Source: Liolophura sinensis (lineage: Eukaryota; Mollusca; Polyplacophora; Chitonida; Chitonidae). From it: a stretch of DNA of 64,000 nt. Below the pieces are notes generated by a model. That model did not search any database. It was not told the origin of the DNA and saw only the letters and a program-made list of their open reading frames with translations. Both the position numbers and the translations under genes were made by a program. This document shows positions 32,417 through 37,690 of this stretch, piece after piece. The stretch is taken from positions 15,431,608 through 15,495,607 of the forward strand of contig NC_088299.1 in the NCBI RefSeq assembly GCF_032854445.1. Direction: 5' to 3'. Each line of letters begins with the position of its first letter. Position 1 is the stretch's first letter.

Positions 32417-32644
32417 TTACTCCGGTATGCCCCAGCATGCATCAGGGTCAGTATATTTCTCATCTCAGTGCATGGTGCTGAGAAGCCTTTCCATCTCGTG
32501 TTAAAAACAACGTAGCAGAGAATAAAACTGTAACTTACTCTCCACCACTGGAGGGTTGCCGATTCTGGCTGCTAGCACAGTGGAGCAGCAGAGGACAAAC
32601 AGGAACACCAAAGTCTTGAATGCCTTACATGTAGCAGAATCCAT
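4993..32644 (-). CDS. Alkaline phosphatase, GPI-anchored type, 10 exons, complete
   Basis: Non-specific phosphomonoesterase, expected at the outer cell surface. Ten exons with GT/AG junctions (32539-32644, 17478-17698, 16266-16440, 15591-15760, 13529-13639, 11828-11930, 9899-10039, 7544-7735, 6706-6840, 4993-5267) join in frame into 1629 nt, or 542 residues, close to the usual 520-540 for animal enzymes. Residues 1 to about 26 are a signal peptide. Catalytic Ser120 lies in [10 protein letters not shown]. Metal and phosphate ligands by family motif are D70 (GDGMG), H181/T183, R194, E342 (LLVEGG), D347 and H351 (RIDHAHH), D388-H389 (TADHSH) and H469 (ETHG). Residues 526-542 are hydrophobic after a small-residue stretch (S519-G520), as in GPI signals. 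The calcium-site side chains known from human enzymes appear replaced. No frameshift or stop is seen, so the gene looks functional. The start ATG has G at -3 and +4. Confidence 0.95.
5383..5496 (-). repeat. SINE, AAATAAAT-tail family, internally deleted
   Basis: A minus-strand SINE in intron 9. It has the tail, the CACCGATCAAAT junction, GAGTACGGCGTAAAACAC, and the TGGGTTTCCCCCGGGCTCTG block. The GTATAAGTGAAATATT and CATAATGCTGGCC blocks between them are missing. Confidence 0.75.
5500..6350. other. Intron 9, no other feature seen
   Basis: Unique-looking intron sequence between the SINE and the 21-bp array. No coding similarity was recognised on either strand. Confidence 0.5.
6359..6466. repeat. 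Minisatellite, 21-bp unit, 5 copies
   Basis: Five near-identical units of CACCTCACCACGTACCAAAC(A) in alkaline phosphatase intron 9. Variation is limited to a few positions, which suggests recent expansion. Confidence 0.9.
6706..6840 (-). CDS. Alkaline phosphatase exon 9
   Basis: Encodes residues 408-451 plus split codons at both ends (135 nt). It includes the TLLYGNGPG motif conserved in animal alkaline phosphatases and two N-glycosylation sequons (N438-A-T and N445-L-T). This part of the fold corresponds to the variable crown region of the mammalian enzymes. Confidence 0.93.
6850..7312. other. Intron 8, right part, no feature seen
   Basis: Unique-looking intron sequence with no open frame of note. 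Confidence 0.45.
7313..7515 (-). repeat. SINE with tRNA-like head, next to exon 8
   Basis: Read on the minus strand it begins with a tRNA-like head (A-box-like TGGTCAGTCAGCTAAAGG and B box GGTTCGAATCC). The body ends in a degenerate GTGAAAAGTTCTTTAGTACC module matching the 3' domain of the other SINEs. It lies 28 bp from the exon 8 donor, in intron 8. Confidence 0.6.
7544..7735 (-). CDS. Alkaline phosphatase exon 8 (zinc-site exon)
   Basis: Encodes residues 344-406 plus split codons (192 nt). It carries the GRIDHAHHD motif with Asp347 and His351, and TADHSHVF with Asp388 and His389, the core zinc ligands. The spacing from Glu342 (end of exon 7) to these residues (+5, +9, +46) matches the human placental enzyme. 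Confidence 0.97.
8093..8204 (-). repeat. SINE, AAATAAAT-tail family, degenerate
   Basis: A diverged minus-strand copy in intron 7: GAGTAGGACGTATAACAC, TAAGTGAAATATCACTG and CCGGGCTATGTCCGGTTTC remain recognisable. Confidence 0.6.
8298..8650 (-). repeat. Probable full-length SINE with tRNA-like head
   Basis: At 8585-8650 the minus strand reads as a tRNA-like head: TTGGTCTCGTGGTTAAATG resembles an A box and GGTTCGAACCC is a B box. The body follows through 8393-8584, then a degenerate 3' module at 8298-8392. Head, body and 3' module are collinear, so I read them as one element of about 350 bp. Two independent insertions are also possible. Confidence 0.5.
8852..8961 (-). repeat. SINE, AAATAAAT-tail family
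   Basis: A minus-strand copy in intron 7 with tail, GGACGGCGTAAAGCAC, TATAAGTGAAATAGTCCTGA and a diverged GGTCTGTCCAGTTTCCTC block. Confidence 0.65.
9172..9425 (-). repeat. SINE with tRNA-like head and internal inversion
   Basis: The longest SINE here. On the minus strand the head is GTGGCTCAGTTGATTAG (A-box-like) followed by GAGTTCAAGTCC (B-box-like). Then comes CAGCTCATGCTGGCTTCCTC, duplicated in tandem as about 23 bp, then the body and the AATAAATAAATC tail. Within the body, 9291-9337 is in the opposite orientation relative to other copies, so TGGTCGTGGG and its complement occur on the same strand. This copy shows how the shorter fragments are oriented (tRNA head 5', A-rich tail 3'). Confidence 0.8.
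9899..10039 (-). CDS. Alkaline phosphatase exon 7
   Basis: Encodes residues 297-342 plus split codons (141 nt). It ends with GYFLLVE, whose Glu342 is the family's magnesium ligand. The segment after LF reads [13 protein letters not shown], where human enzymes have EPGDM(Q/K)YE, so a known calcium-ligand Glu is Ala299 here. Confidence 0.95.
10161..10281 (+). repeat. SINE, AAATAAAT-tail family
   Basis: A plus-strand copy 5' truncated in the middle of the body. It has GCGGATGGTCGTGGGTTTCC, CCGGGCTCTGCCCGG, CATAATGCTG and GTACGGCGTAAAAACACC, ending in AAATAAATAAATAAAT. It is antisense to the phosphatase gene, in intron 6. Confidence 0.8.
10824..10929 (+). repeat. Dispersed repeat, copy 1 (pair with 27274-27380)
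   Basis: About 106 bp, beginning ACAGCATGGAGAGCAAGGCC and containing GTAACCGGTGAAATA and CTTGTCAA. It matches 27274-27380 over its length with scattered mismatches. Family unknown. It lies in intron 6. Confidence 0.65.
10930..11827. other. Intron 6, no other feature seen
   Basis: AT-rich intron sequence. Short open frames have no recognisable domain. Confidence 0.45.
11828..11930 (-). CDS. Alkaline phosphatase exon 6
   Basis: Encodes residues 262-295 plus one base of a split Gly codon (103 nt). It reads [20 protein letters not shown], aligning with the family's region between the LDG motif and the GLFEP segment. Sequons N269-R-S and N279-K-T are present. The acceptor is TTTACAG and the donor GTGTGTATA, slightly off consensus. 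Confidence 0.9.
12262..12393 (+). repeat. SINE, AAATAAAT-tail family
   Basis: A plus-strand copy in intron 5 with GGCCATAAGTGGGAAGGTCT, TGGGTTTCCTCCCACCATAA and GAGTACGGCGTTAAACACC, followed by an AAATAAATAAAT tail. Confidence 0.8.
12583..13270. repeat. Minisatellite, 27-bp unit
   Basis: About 25 copies of TTATTCAGATGTACCCTCAC plus TACCCCC, with 27- and 28-bp length variants, in alkaline phosphatase intron 5. The strand is strongly pyrimidine-rich. Open frames through it encode only the repeat. Confidence 0.9.
13271..13515. repeat. Degenerate repeat, about 43-bp period, flanking exon 5
   Basis: Units sharing CACCTTGATCA plus a pyrimidine-rich CTGGTTTTCCCCTTA stretch recur about every 43 bp. 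They appear to be a decayed extension of the neighbouring array and end within about 15 bp of the exon 5 donor. Confidence 0.6.
13529..13639 (-). CDS. Alkaline phosphatase exon 5
   Basis: Encodes residues 225-261 exactly (111 nt, phase 0 at both ends). [12 protein letters not shown] matches the family's VI(M/L)GGGRK(Y/T)F motif and RRDGRNLI the R-LDG-NL segment. The open frame runs past the donor into repeat sequence; the splice is placed at AAAG^GTAAAG because the next exon then continues in frame. Confidence 0.93.
13640..14635. other. Intron 4, left part, no feature seen
   Basis: AT-rich intron sequence without recognisable repeat or coding similarity. Confidence 0.45.
14636..14880 (+). 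repeat. Dispersed repeat of unassigned family
   Basis: A compact segment containing GCTTGGGGTTTAACGCCGTA, CAATTTTTCAGTCATA and CAAGTAAGCCGCCCCGCC. From memory it resembles a repeat common in bivalve genomes. It has no second copy in this window, so the call rests on recollection only. Confidence 0.35.
15228..15352 (+). repeat. Local repeat, copy 1 (pair with 17288-17416)
   Basis: Contains GTTGATAGATGGCAC, ATATCAAG-TCAC, GAATCA-TCTGCA, then a CTTAAGC-TT--C pyrimidine stretch ending AAG-TGATCAG. The same ordered blocks occur at 17288-17416. Both copies sit in alkaline phosphatase introns downstream of an exon. Confidence 0.6.
15353..15523 (-). repeat. SINE, composite of two opposed fragments
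   Basis: 15353-15478 is a minus-strand body and 3' module, with GGCCGTAAGTGGGAGGATCT at its 5' side. 15479-15523 is a plus-strand 3' end (GTCTTGAGTATGC, CACCAATCAAATAAAA). The junction suggests insertion next to an older copy or a local rearrangement. It lies 68 bp from exon 4. Confidence 0.65.
15591..15760 (-). CDS. Alkaline phosphatase exon 4
   Basis: Encodes residues 169-224 with a split Gly168 (170 nt). It contains [20 protein letters not shown] with magnesium-site His181 and Thr183, then SSERDW with phosphate-binding Arg194, and [10 protein letters not shown]. All are hallmark segments of animal alkaline phosphatases. Confidence 0.96.
15884..16064. repeat. Microsatellites (TG)n and (TATG)n
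   Basis: A GT/TG run interrupted by GC variants (about 15934-15998) is followed by ATGT/TATG tetranucleotides (about 16004-16064), all in intron 3. Long open frames with C/V or H/T monotony on both strands here are microsatellite artefacts. Confidence 0.9.
16266..16440 (-). CDS. Alkaline phosphatase exon 3 (catalytic serine)
   Basis: Encodes residues 110-167 plus the first base of Gly168 (175 nt). It starts [20 protein letters not shown]; Ser120 in the D-S-A motif is the residue phosphorylated during catalysis. Downstream SRTNC and [15 protein letters not shown] follow the family pattern. The acceptor is GTTGTAG. Confidence 0.97.
16455..16550 (-). repeat. SINE 3' end fragment with expanded tail
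   Basis: An AAATAAAT tail (TTTATTTATTTATTT on the plus strand) next to a degraded GTTTAACACCAGC junction. The body is barely recognisable. It lies 15 bp from exon 3 in intron 2. Confidence 0.5.
17044..17117 (+). repeat. SINE 3' end, AAATAAAT-tail family
   Basis: ATAATGCTGGCCACCGTCGT, GTAAAATATTCC and GCGTAAAACACCATTCAAAT are followed by a short AAATAAAC tail. 5' truncated, in intron 2. Confidence 0.75.
17288..17416 (+). repeat. Local repeat, copy 2 (pair with 15228-15352)
   Basis: Shares GTTGATAGATGGCAC and the following ordered blocks with copy 1, with scattered differences and a short extra segment. It lies about 60 bp beyond the exon 2 donor. Confidence 0.6.
17478..17698 (-). CDS. Alkaline phosphatase exon 2
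   Basis: Encodes residues 37-109 with split Asn36 (221 nt). Starts with [14 protein letters not shown] and continues [11 protein letters not shown] (metal ligand Asp70) and [10 protein letters not shown]. It ends [10 protein letters not shown] at AAG^GTCGGT. The open frame extends past the donor; this junction is chosen because exon 3 then starts at TYNVD as in homologues. Confidence 0.95.
17786..18165. repeat. Minisatellite, about 23-bp unit
   Basis: About 16 diverged units of AAATGTTCATGCTTGCTTTA plus ACC, with a TCCATGTTTTAGCC variant, in alkaline phosphatase intron 1 close to exon 2. Confidence 0.85.
18166..19024. other. Intron 1 segment, no feature seen
   Basis: Unique-looking AT-rich sequence without recognisable coding or repeat content. 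Confidence 0.45.
19025..19092 (-). repeat. SINE fragment, degenerate
   Basis: Only GTATAAGCGAAATATTCCGT and a weak tail junction remain, on the minus strand. A low-confidence remnant at the edge of the 32-bp array. Confidence 0.4.
19108..20560. repeat. Minisatellite, about 32-bp unit, 1.45 kb
   Basis: About 45 purine-rich units of GGTTGTAAGAGGGATGGGAA plus GGAGGTCGGGGT in intron 1. Superimposed higher-order structure: 19427-19614 and 20128-20315 appear identical over 188 bp, offset 701 bp. A second block around 19700-19775 recurs at 19924-19990. Minus-strand open frames here (P/S/T-rich) are repeat translations. Confidence 0.92.
20561..21775. other. Intron 1 segment with poly-G tract
   Basis: No gene seen. 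A G-run of about 20 bases occurs near 21079-21099. The rest is AT-rich single-copy-looking sequence. Confidence 0.5.
21776..21928 (-). repeat. SINE, AAATAAAT-tail family, well preserved
   Basis: A clean copy whose blocks closely match the window consensus: GTAAGTGGGAAGGTCTGACA, GGATGGTCGTGGGTTTTCCC, GGGCTCTGCCCGC, CATAATGCTGGCCGCCGTCG, TATAAGTGAAATATTCC and GTACGGCGTAAAACACCAAT. Its AAATAAATAAATA tail is in the same sense as the phosphatase gene. Confidence 0.9.
22368..22428 (+). repeat. SINE 3' end
   Basis: A plus-strand 3' module only: GCATAAGTGAAATATTCTTC, GTATGGCGTAAAACACCAAT, then a short AAATAAAT tail. Confidence 0.75.
22430..23655. other. Intron 1 segment, no feature seen
   Basis: AT-rich sequence. 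Short open frames lack recognisable domains. Confidence 0.45.
23660..23792 (-). repeat. SINE, AAATAAAT-tail family
   Basis: A minus-strand copy in intron 1 with CCTGCCGATGGTCGTGGGTT, CCCGGGTTCTGCCCGGTTTC and CATAATGCTGGCCGCCGTCA blocks plus an AAATAAATAAATAAAT tail. Part of the GAGTACGGCGTAAAACACC block is missing. Confidence 0.8.
23826..24430. repeat. Minisatellite, about 68-bp unit
   Basis: About nine diverged units containing GGCATGGGTCAGAAGGTGTG, GAACGTGAGGAGAAGG and GTGGCCTG-CGGAGCTATG, in intron 1. The open frames on both strands are repeat translations. Confidence 0.85.
24435..26165. other. Intron 1 segment, one unexplained open frame
   Basis: Mostly AT-rich unique sequence. A 75-codon minus-strand frame at 25164-25391 has non-repetitive composition, but I recognise no domain in it and see no splice-linked partner, so no gene is called. 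Confidence 0.35.
26248..26815. repeat. Minisatellite, 27-bp unit
   Basis: About 20 copies of CTTAACGCAAATGGCTCCTT plus CATAGTG in intron 1. Because 27 is a multiple of 3, one plus-strand frame (26172-26399) repeats the nonapeptide ANGSFIVLN without a stop for eight units. Later units break the frame. Confidence 0.9.
27274..27380 (+). repeat. Dispersed repeat, copy 2 (pair with 10824-10929)
   Basis: Starts ACAGCATGGAGAGCAAAAAC and carries GTAACCGGTGAAATA and CTTGTCAA. Collinear with the copy in intron 6, with a few small differences. Confidence 0.65.
27381..29286. other. Intron 1 segment, short local duplication
   Basis: AGATATTAAGGTTTGAA-GAAG occurs at about 27498 and again at about 27607 with related flanks, indicating a local duplication of roughly 110 bp. 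No gene is recognised in the rest; a GGTGGTGG run lies near 28816. Confidence 0.45.
29287..29742 (-). pseudogene. Non-LTR retrotransposon (LINE) ORF2 3' end, decayed
   Basis: The minus strand encodes, in shifted frames, the C-terminal part of a LINE polyprotein. [16 protein letters not shown] and [10 protein letters not shown] match the linker after the RNase H domain. [19 protein letters not shown] matches the familiar SRRDE-L-RLR-GHT-L motif, then [11 protein letters not shown] is a remnant of the C-terminal Cys motif, and a final K-AL-NFLRR-R segment ends at TAA (29287-29289). At least two frameshifts separate these pieces. The RNase H piece continues on the far side of the Tc1 element (31276-31385), so both parts come from one LINE copy split by the later insertion. 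The LINE clade is not determined. Confidence 0.75.
29743..31275 (-). mobile_element. Tc1/mariner-type DNA transposon, nearly intact
   Basis: A 1533-bp element bounded by TA dinucleotides (29741-29742 and 31276-31277), the expected Tc1 target duplication. Including these, the ends are perfect 27-bp inverted repeats (29741-29767 against 31251-31277), starting TACTATCCAAAAAAAGAAAC inside the TA. It contains one transposase frame on the minus strand. Identical inverted ends imply recent insertion. It lies in intron 1 of the alkaline phosphatase gene, inside an older LINE fragment. Confidence 0.93.
29930..30946 (-). pseudogene. Tc1-type transposase with one premature stop
   Basis: Starts at ATG (30946) with [16 protein letters not shown], followed by helix-turn-helix segments ([15 protein letters not shown] and the [11 protein letters not shown] region). 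A GRPR linker precedes the catalytic core: [17 protein letters not shown] and [14 protein letters not shown]. The second Asp and the Glu are separated by 34 residues (DD34E), the Tc1 hallmark. The frame is open for 302 codons, then TGA (30035-30037). Beyond it the same frame continues for about 35 codons to a second stop near 29930, with sequence typical of the family C-terminus ([13 protein letters not shown]). The simplest reading is one TGG-to-TGA change. All DD34E residues precede the stop. Confidence 0.88.
31276..31385 (-). pseudogene. LINE RNase H domain fragment
   Basis: The minus strand reads [20 protein letters not shown] followed by LAKKA, a standard RNase H signature (WVP-H-GI-GNE-AD-LAK) of non-LTR retrotransposons. 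An in-frame TAG lies a few codons upstream and no further LINE domain is evident beyond about 31385. The sequence runs straight into the Tc1 boundary and resumes at 29742, with a one-base frame offset. Confidence 0.8.
31390..32305. other. Intron 1 segment, no feature seen
   Basis: May include further unrecognisable LINE sequence. No domain could be read on either strand. Confidence 0.4.
32311..32418. repeat. (AT)n double palindrome
   Basis: Two adjacent AT-repeat palindromes: 32311-32356 bounded by TCTGGAGA and its complement, and 32359-32418 bounded by AAGGATA and its complement. Each arm pair is perfect, so both can form hairpins or cruciforms. They lie about 120 bp from the exon 1 donor of the phosphatase gene. 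YIYIYI open frames are artefacts. Confidence 0.9.
32539..32644 (-). CDS. Alkaline phosphatase exon 1 (signal peptide)
   Basis: Encodes residues 1-35 plus one base of Asn36 (106 nt). The translation starts [10 protein letters not shown] and continues with the hydrophobic core [16 protein letters not shown], a typical secretory signal, then RIGNPPVVE. The ATG context GTCATGG is favourable. The donor is GAGA^GTAAGT. Evidence is the signal peptide plus exact frame continuity with exon 2; homologues do not conserve this region. Confidence 0.88.
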
Positions 32645-33755
32645 GACAACACATCCAAACTCCTCAGCTGGGTAGGTCTAGTGACTGACTCGTGCTTTTT
32701 CGCGTTTTCAGTTCGACTATCGAATTTAGGTCACCTCAGGTACGTAGCATTTCGCGATCCTTTATCCTCAAGTAAAAGTATGTCCACCTCTTTCATGCAC
32801 TCTGCGTATGTCGAGATTTACATGTTCGTCTATCCTTGGTAAAGTGACGTGTGCAAAGGCAGGTCCACACGTTTTCATACCGGTACATCTAACAAGCAGT
32901 GTGTTACATACATGTAGGATGGACCAGTGCGGTCTTCACGACCGACACAGCGTGTACCACAGGATTGGTGTTAAATACACATTTCCGACTTATCAACAGA
33001 CCCGTAAACACGAGCGGCATATGTACTAAGCACGCTTGATGAGCGAGTTGCATGCAGGTCACCGACTGAGAGCAGGTGTTTTATTTGTGTCGTAAATGCC
33101 TACCCAACAAACAACAGATATGTGTGCAATAGTAGGACTGTATACTATGTGATTTGTAACGCCATCCACATTGCTTCAACACGTTTTAGTGTTACATGCA
33201 TGCCTGTATAATGCGGTTACCTTTATGTTGACTATATGGCAGCATAGTCTAAAGTTATGTCATGAGGTCAAATTCCTTATACGTCACCTGTCCTCTTCGC
33301 GGATCTATCAGGAACAGGTTTACAAACTCATCTACGCATTTTCTAACTAAACTGAAAAAAACACTGTAATTGAAATAGATAATTACTTTTTGTATTTTTT
33401 TACACTCGTATATACAAACGGCGCTTAAGTAGTACAATTGGGATGGAAAAAACCAGAGTGCCTGGTGTAAACCAACTACCTTTGGCAAGCTACATGTATA
33501 CTGGCGAATTTGTCCACGTGTCAGATTGGTGGAAGGCAAGCGATCTCCTTCGTCAAGCGGTGTCGTCATCAAGCGCTGTGCTTCATAACTATGTTTAATT
33601 CCATTTAGCCCGGGCTACGAATGTATATTCATCATGTTGAAACAGATCGCCACGTTCGATATAAGAACAGATGCAATCAAAGCTCAACTGAGATAAATAT
33701 TTTGTTATCGACAACTGATATTTTAGCATAATACACGATTTGAATAATGATTTCA
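32645..33755. other. Upstream region of alkaline phosphatase gene
   Basis: Should hold the 5' UTR and promoter on the minus strand. I see no convincing TATA box or CpG-rich block, and cannot place the transcription start or exclude an upstream noncoding exon. Confidence 0.4.
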
Positions 33756-33759
33756 CTCA

Positions 33760-34277
33760 GACGCCTAGAACATACCTTGCGTCTTTCCAACGTGATTGAA
33801 AACTGTTGGCTGCTTCTCTTTGCTTGAGTCCGCCCTATTTTCGTACTTTATGTACTTTGTTAGATCTTTGGTGGACTTGGAACCTCCAGCTTTGTTGACG
33901 GCTGGTATACAAATGTCTGCTTCGACGCATAGGTTCAGAGAACTTCGCGTAAGACTTCACAGAATGACCGTCGACCGCTTATTGTCTCGAGGCCCCAAGA
34001 AACTGTCCTATATACACGCATACATATCTCGTGTGAGCTAGCCATTTAAAGGCAAGCACCTTAAATATGGCCACAGCCCGCCTTCGAATCTATGCGTCGA
34101 AACGGACATCAACAATCAGGTCAATAAACGCAAGGGCAACGTCCATAACGATATATAACACAAACCACCATAGAACTAAGAAAGTATATAAAGTACGAAA
34201 ATAGGACGGAATCATGCGAAGAAAAGCAGTCAACAGTTTCAATGATGTTGGAAAGACGCAAGGTATGTTCTAGGCGA
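33760..34277. repeat. Large imperfect inverted repeat (foldback)
   Basis: Arm 33760-33936 and arm 34085-34277 are reverse complements over most of their length. Matching blocks include CGCCTAGAACATACCTTGCG, TCTTTCCAAC, CCTATTTTCGTACTTTAT and CGACGCATAG. The spacer is about 148 bp. A third partial copy (about 34345-34425) repeats AGAACTAAGAAAGTATA in the orientation of the second arm, and TTTCGACGCATAGATT recurs at 37938-37953. A foldback element or a pair of opposed insertions. Confidence 0.75.
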
Positions 34278-34440
34278 CACCTTCGGTGTGATAAAAGTTC
34301 TGATTTAATACTCGCACAACCAGTTTCCAAACAGTTCAATACAAACCATCAAAGAACTAAGAAAGTATACATAAGGTTAAACATTACAAGATTGATTCAT
34401 GCAGGCGGAAGCAGCCAACAATTTTCATTGATGACAGATC

Positions 34441-34505
34441 ATCACGATGTATCTGAAATATTACCAATAATATGGCACTAACCATAATCATTCATTCATT
34501 CATTC
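34441..34505 (+). repeat. SINE 3' fragment, CATT-tail family
   Basis: CACGATGTATCTGAAATATT, a diverged ATGGCACTAACCATAATCA and (CATT)n. It adjoins the third partial copy of the foldback sequence, which may therefore be the body of this SINE type. Confidence 0.55.
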
Positions 34506-34625
34506 AGTGAAAGACGTGAATAAAACACATATTTTTTCTTCTTTTCTTTTTCTTTTTCTTTTCTTTCTCCTTTCAGTGTAGTAATGTACATCATGCATAA
34601 CAAGCAACCATTACAAGGATGATCG

Positions 34626-34738
34626 GGGATTGCCCCGGACTCTGCCCTGTTTCCTCCCACCACAATGCTGACCGCCGTCGTGTTAGTGTAATATCCTTAC
34701 ATACGGCGTAAAACACCTATCAAATAAATAAATAAATA
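34626..34738 (+). repeat. SINE, AAATAAAT-tail family
   Basis: 5' truncated plus-strand copy: GCCCCGGACTCTGCCCTGTT, CACAATGCTGACCGCCGTCG, TACGGCGTAAAACACC and an AAATAAATAAAT tail. Confidence 0.8.
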
Positions 34739-34961
34739 TATCATGCATTTCTGCTACTTTTAAAGCATGGCATTTTAGCAAAACAACTCATTCAAGTGTA
34801 ATATTATGTAAATATCATAATCAGTATGCTACCATTTAATGCAGATACCTGACAGTTTTACATCATGAAGCAAGTCTTCATTTTACTGCCCAAGTCTCAC
34901 GTGAAGACTGGTAGAATCCAGTCTAACCTTATATTACTATTCCTAAATATACTGTAGTAAT

Positions 34962-35106
34962 ACGGGGAAAGGTCTGTCAGCAACCTGCGGATGGTCGTGG
35001 GTTTCCGCCCAGCTCTGCCCGGTTTCCTCCCACTATAATGCTGGCCGTTGTCGAATAAGTAAAATATTCTTGAGTACGGCGTAAAAAAACACAAATTAAA
35101 TAAATA
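34962..35106 (+). repeat. SINE, AAATAAAT-tail family
   Basis: Plus-strand copy starting in the GGGGAAAGGTCTGTCAGCAA block, with CTGCGGATGGTCGTGGGTTT, ATAATGCTGGCCGTTGTCG, and the 3' module and tail. Confidence 0.85.
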
Positions 35107-35227
35107 CATTTACTGTAGTACTTTTACAAGATTGTGAGGTTCGCAATTCTGTATAATCCTCAAGAGTATGAAACAAATTATTTCATGGATTAACTGGGTA
35201 AAACGTACTGCAAAACCCAACAATTTA

Positions 35228-35386
35228 AATTATTTATTTGTTTATTTATTTAATTGGTGTTTTACGCCGTACTCAAGAATATTTCACTTATGCGACGACG
35301 GCCAGCATTATGGAGGGAGGAAACCAGGCATAGCCCGGTGGAAATCCACGACCATTTGCAGGTTGCTGTAAGACCTTCGCACGTAC
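35228..35386 (-). repeat. SINE, AAATAAAT-tail family
   Basis: Minus-strand copy facing the previous one across about 120 bp, so the two 3' ends converge. Consensus blocks are retained with scattered substitutions. Confidence 0.85.
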
Positions 35387-35519
35387 CCAACACTTTCACG
35401 AAGATATAATTAGATCTACTATACGGTATAACTATAAATAGACATACAACTGTATATTTTATCACATAACTTGGTTACGTACATGTTAGAGGAATATTTC
35501 CAAAGGCGAAATAAATAGG

Positions 35520-36100
35520 TGAAACTTTTCACGGGGTTATTTCATTGGGGGAATTTTATAGGGGGAAATGTCCACAGGGGGGGAATGTATACTGAGGGAA
35601 ATGCCCATAGAGGGAAATGTCTGTAGCTTTGCGGACGGGGGTGGGAGGTGGTGTGGGGGGTAGGAGTTATTGGGGGAATTGTCCGTAGGGAAAATGTTGT
35701 GAGTGAGTTAGAGCAAGAAATGTCCATGGGACGGGGTGGGGGGGGGGGGGGGCATGGGGGAATTTTATTGGCGCAATGGTCCATAGGGAAAATGTCGTGG
35801 AGAAATTATACATAAGAGGAAATATATATATATATATATAGAGGCAATATATAGAGGAAATGTCCTTAGGGAGAAATGTCTTAGGAAGGGACATGCCCAT
35901 AGAGTAAATATCCATACAGAGGCGACTGTCCTATGGGGAAATGTCCATAGAGCAAATATCCATATAGAGGCGACTGTCCTATGGGGAAATATCCATAGAG
36001 TAAATATCCATACAGAGGCGACTGTCGTAGGGGGAAATGTCCGTAGAGGGAATGTCTAGTAGCGGGAATGTTCTAGAGGAATGTCCTGGGGGAACGTTAA
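35520..36100. repeat. Degenerate GGGAAATGTCCATAG array with 48-bp units
   Basis: Many short G/A-rich units built on GGGGAAATGTCCATAGAG. At 35901-36044 three 48-bp higher-order units (AGAGTAAATATCCATACAGA plus GGCGACTGTCCTATGG...) follow each other with few differences. A poly-G run lies at about 35739-35752 and an (AT)n run at 35823-35840. Confidence 0.75.
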
Positions 36101-36123
36101 TAGCTGAAAATGTCACTTTGCTT

Positions 36124-36250
36124 TTATTGATTTATTTATTTATTTGATTGATTGCTGTTTTACGCCGTGATAAAGAATATTTCACTTACACGACGAAGGC
36201 AGGCAATATTATTTATTTATTCCAGAATAATTTACTTATACAGCGGTACA
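36124..36250 (-). repeat. Two SINE 3' end fragments
   Basis: 36124-36210 has the tail, a CAATCAATCAAAT junction, CACGGCGTAAAACAGC and GTAAGTGAAATATTC. 36211-36250 repeats a shorter tail and TATAAGTAAATTATTC, suggesting one copy inserted next to another. Confidence 0.65.
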
Positions 36251-37615
36251 GTTGGATGAAAGAATCGTGCATACTTCTTCTCGATTCCAATAAACAAATA
36301 TCGGAGAATACCAGCTTCCGTGTTTGGATAACAATCATAGGAGTGGCTTGGGACGTCCGTATGACTGGATACAAATGCTGCAAGAAAAAATGAATGAGTT
36401 CAAACCATGGTCACGGCAGTATTAAACACACGTATATAAAGTTGGGTCGACACTTTGATAATAGAATATATTGTCTTTTCTAGCTAACTATTTACAATAG
36501 CACGTGATGAAAGATTTTCGCCACTTTTTCAGAAAATATTCCCAAATAGATGCTGTCAAAGAGCTGCAACTAAAAAAAAACGATAACACTTCTTAAACTA
36601 CGTACTTTTGTTGATATTTCTTGATAGATCATTCAAGCAAAAATAAAAAAAAAGATTCATTCATTCAAGCTTTCAGTCTTTCTTTGTTTCTTTTGCACAG
36701 TTCCATCAAGTGGAGTAGCTCCATTAACCTGTTGACCTCTGCAGTTCTGTTGAGGCATACTTTTGATATGAGACTGGATTATTCAAGGGAAGCTAGACCT
36801 CGCGACAGTCCACAGCACCCACTCATGGAGAGTTGTGTCCCTTGTACTGCTCCAATTTTATGAATTTCAGCTGGTTTGGCAACATAAAAATGCACTTTCA
36901 GAAGCGAATAAAGGCCTTCATATGATACTTTTCATGCAAACACTTACATAAGTCATAAATGGCCCTATTTACAGTTGAAACATGTGTCAGGTGAATAGCG
37001 CTGCACTTCTTGTGGAACACAGGTGCCTTTCAGTACGATATATTAGCGATGCACACACCAAAAATCGGATGCAGTTAAACAAAGCTTACGTAGGCCTGCA
37101 ACTTGTTCGTACCTTAGTCATCTCATCGAGAACATTAGTGTTCCCGTCCTGTGTTTATTTTCTACAACTTTCCGCACTCTTTTTAAATTAACGGTCCATC
37201 CTATGGTATAGAAATTTGGTACATGTAAACCTGTTCTTCTTCATCATGACGAATTACAGCTTACATTCAAGTTTTCCCGTATAATCTCTACCAAGTCAAA
37301 CAAGTCTATCAAATTTTGGACCATGACAGTTTTCAAAAGGGTTTGTCAAATGAATCCAAGTATGTGACTTCACCATGATCAAGTCAGCACAGATCAAGCT
37401 CGAGTTTCGCGATGTGTCGTTCATTTCTTGGCCTGTTTGTCCTGTTACACACTTGACAGTTTCCCGGAGTTTTTCAAAACATTAAAAAAAAAACATATTT
37501 TCAATTACTTGAAACGTGGAACATCGGCTTCACAGGGATAAGTTACAGTTCAGTTTCGAGTTTCATTCATTTTCAACCAAATTATGACCGTTCTTGTTTT
37601 TTCGTGTTTTTTTTT
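36251..37615. other. Intergenic, no gene seen
   Basis: AT-rich sequence. Open frames are short and without recognisable domains. Confidence 0.45.
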
Positions 37616-37619
37616 TTTT

Positions 37620-37690
37620 GTATTCATTTATTTATTTGATTGGTGTTTCACGCCGTGCGAATATTTCACGTATACGACAAGGCCCAGCAC
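37620..37690 (-). repeat. SINE 3' end
   Basis: Tail plus CACGGCGTGAAACACCAATC and GTCGTATACGTGAAATATTC on the minus strand. The rest of the body is absent. Confidence 0.7.
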
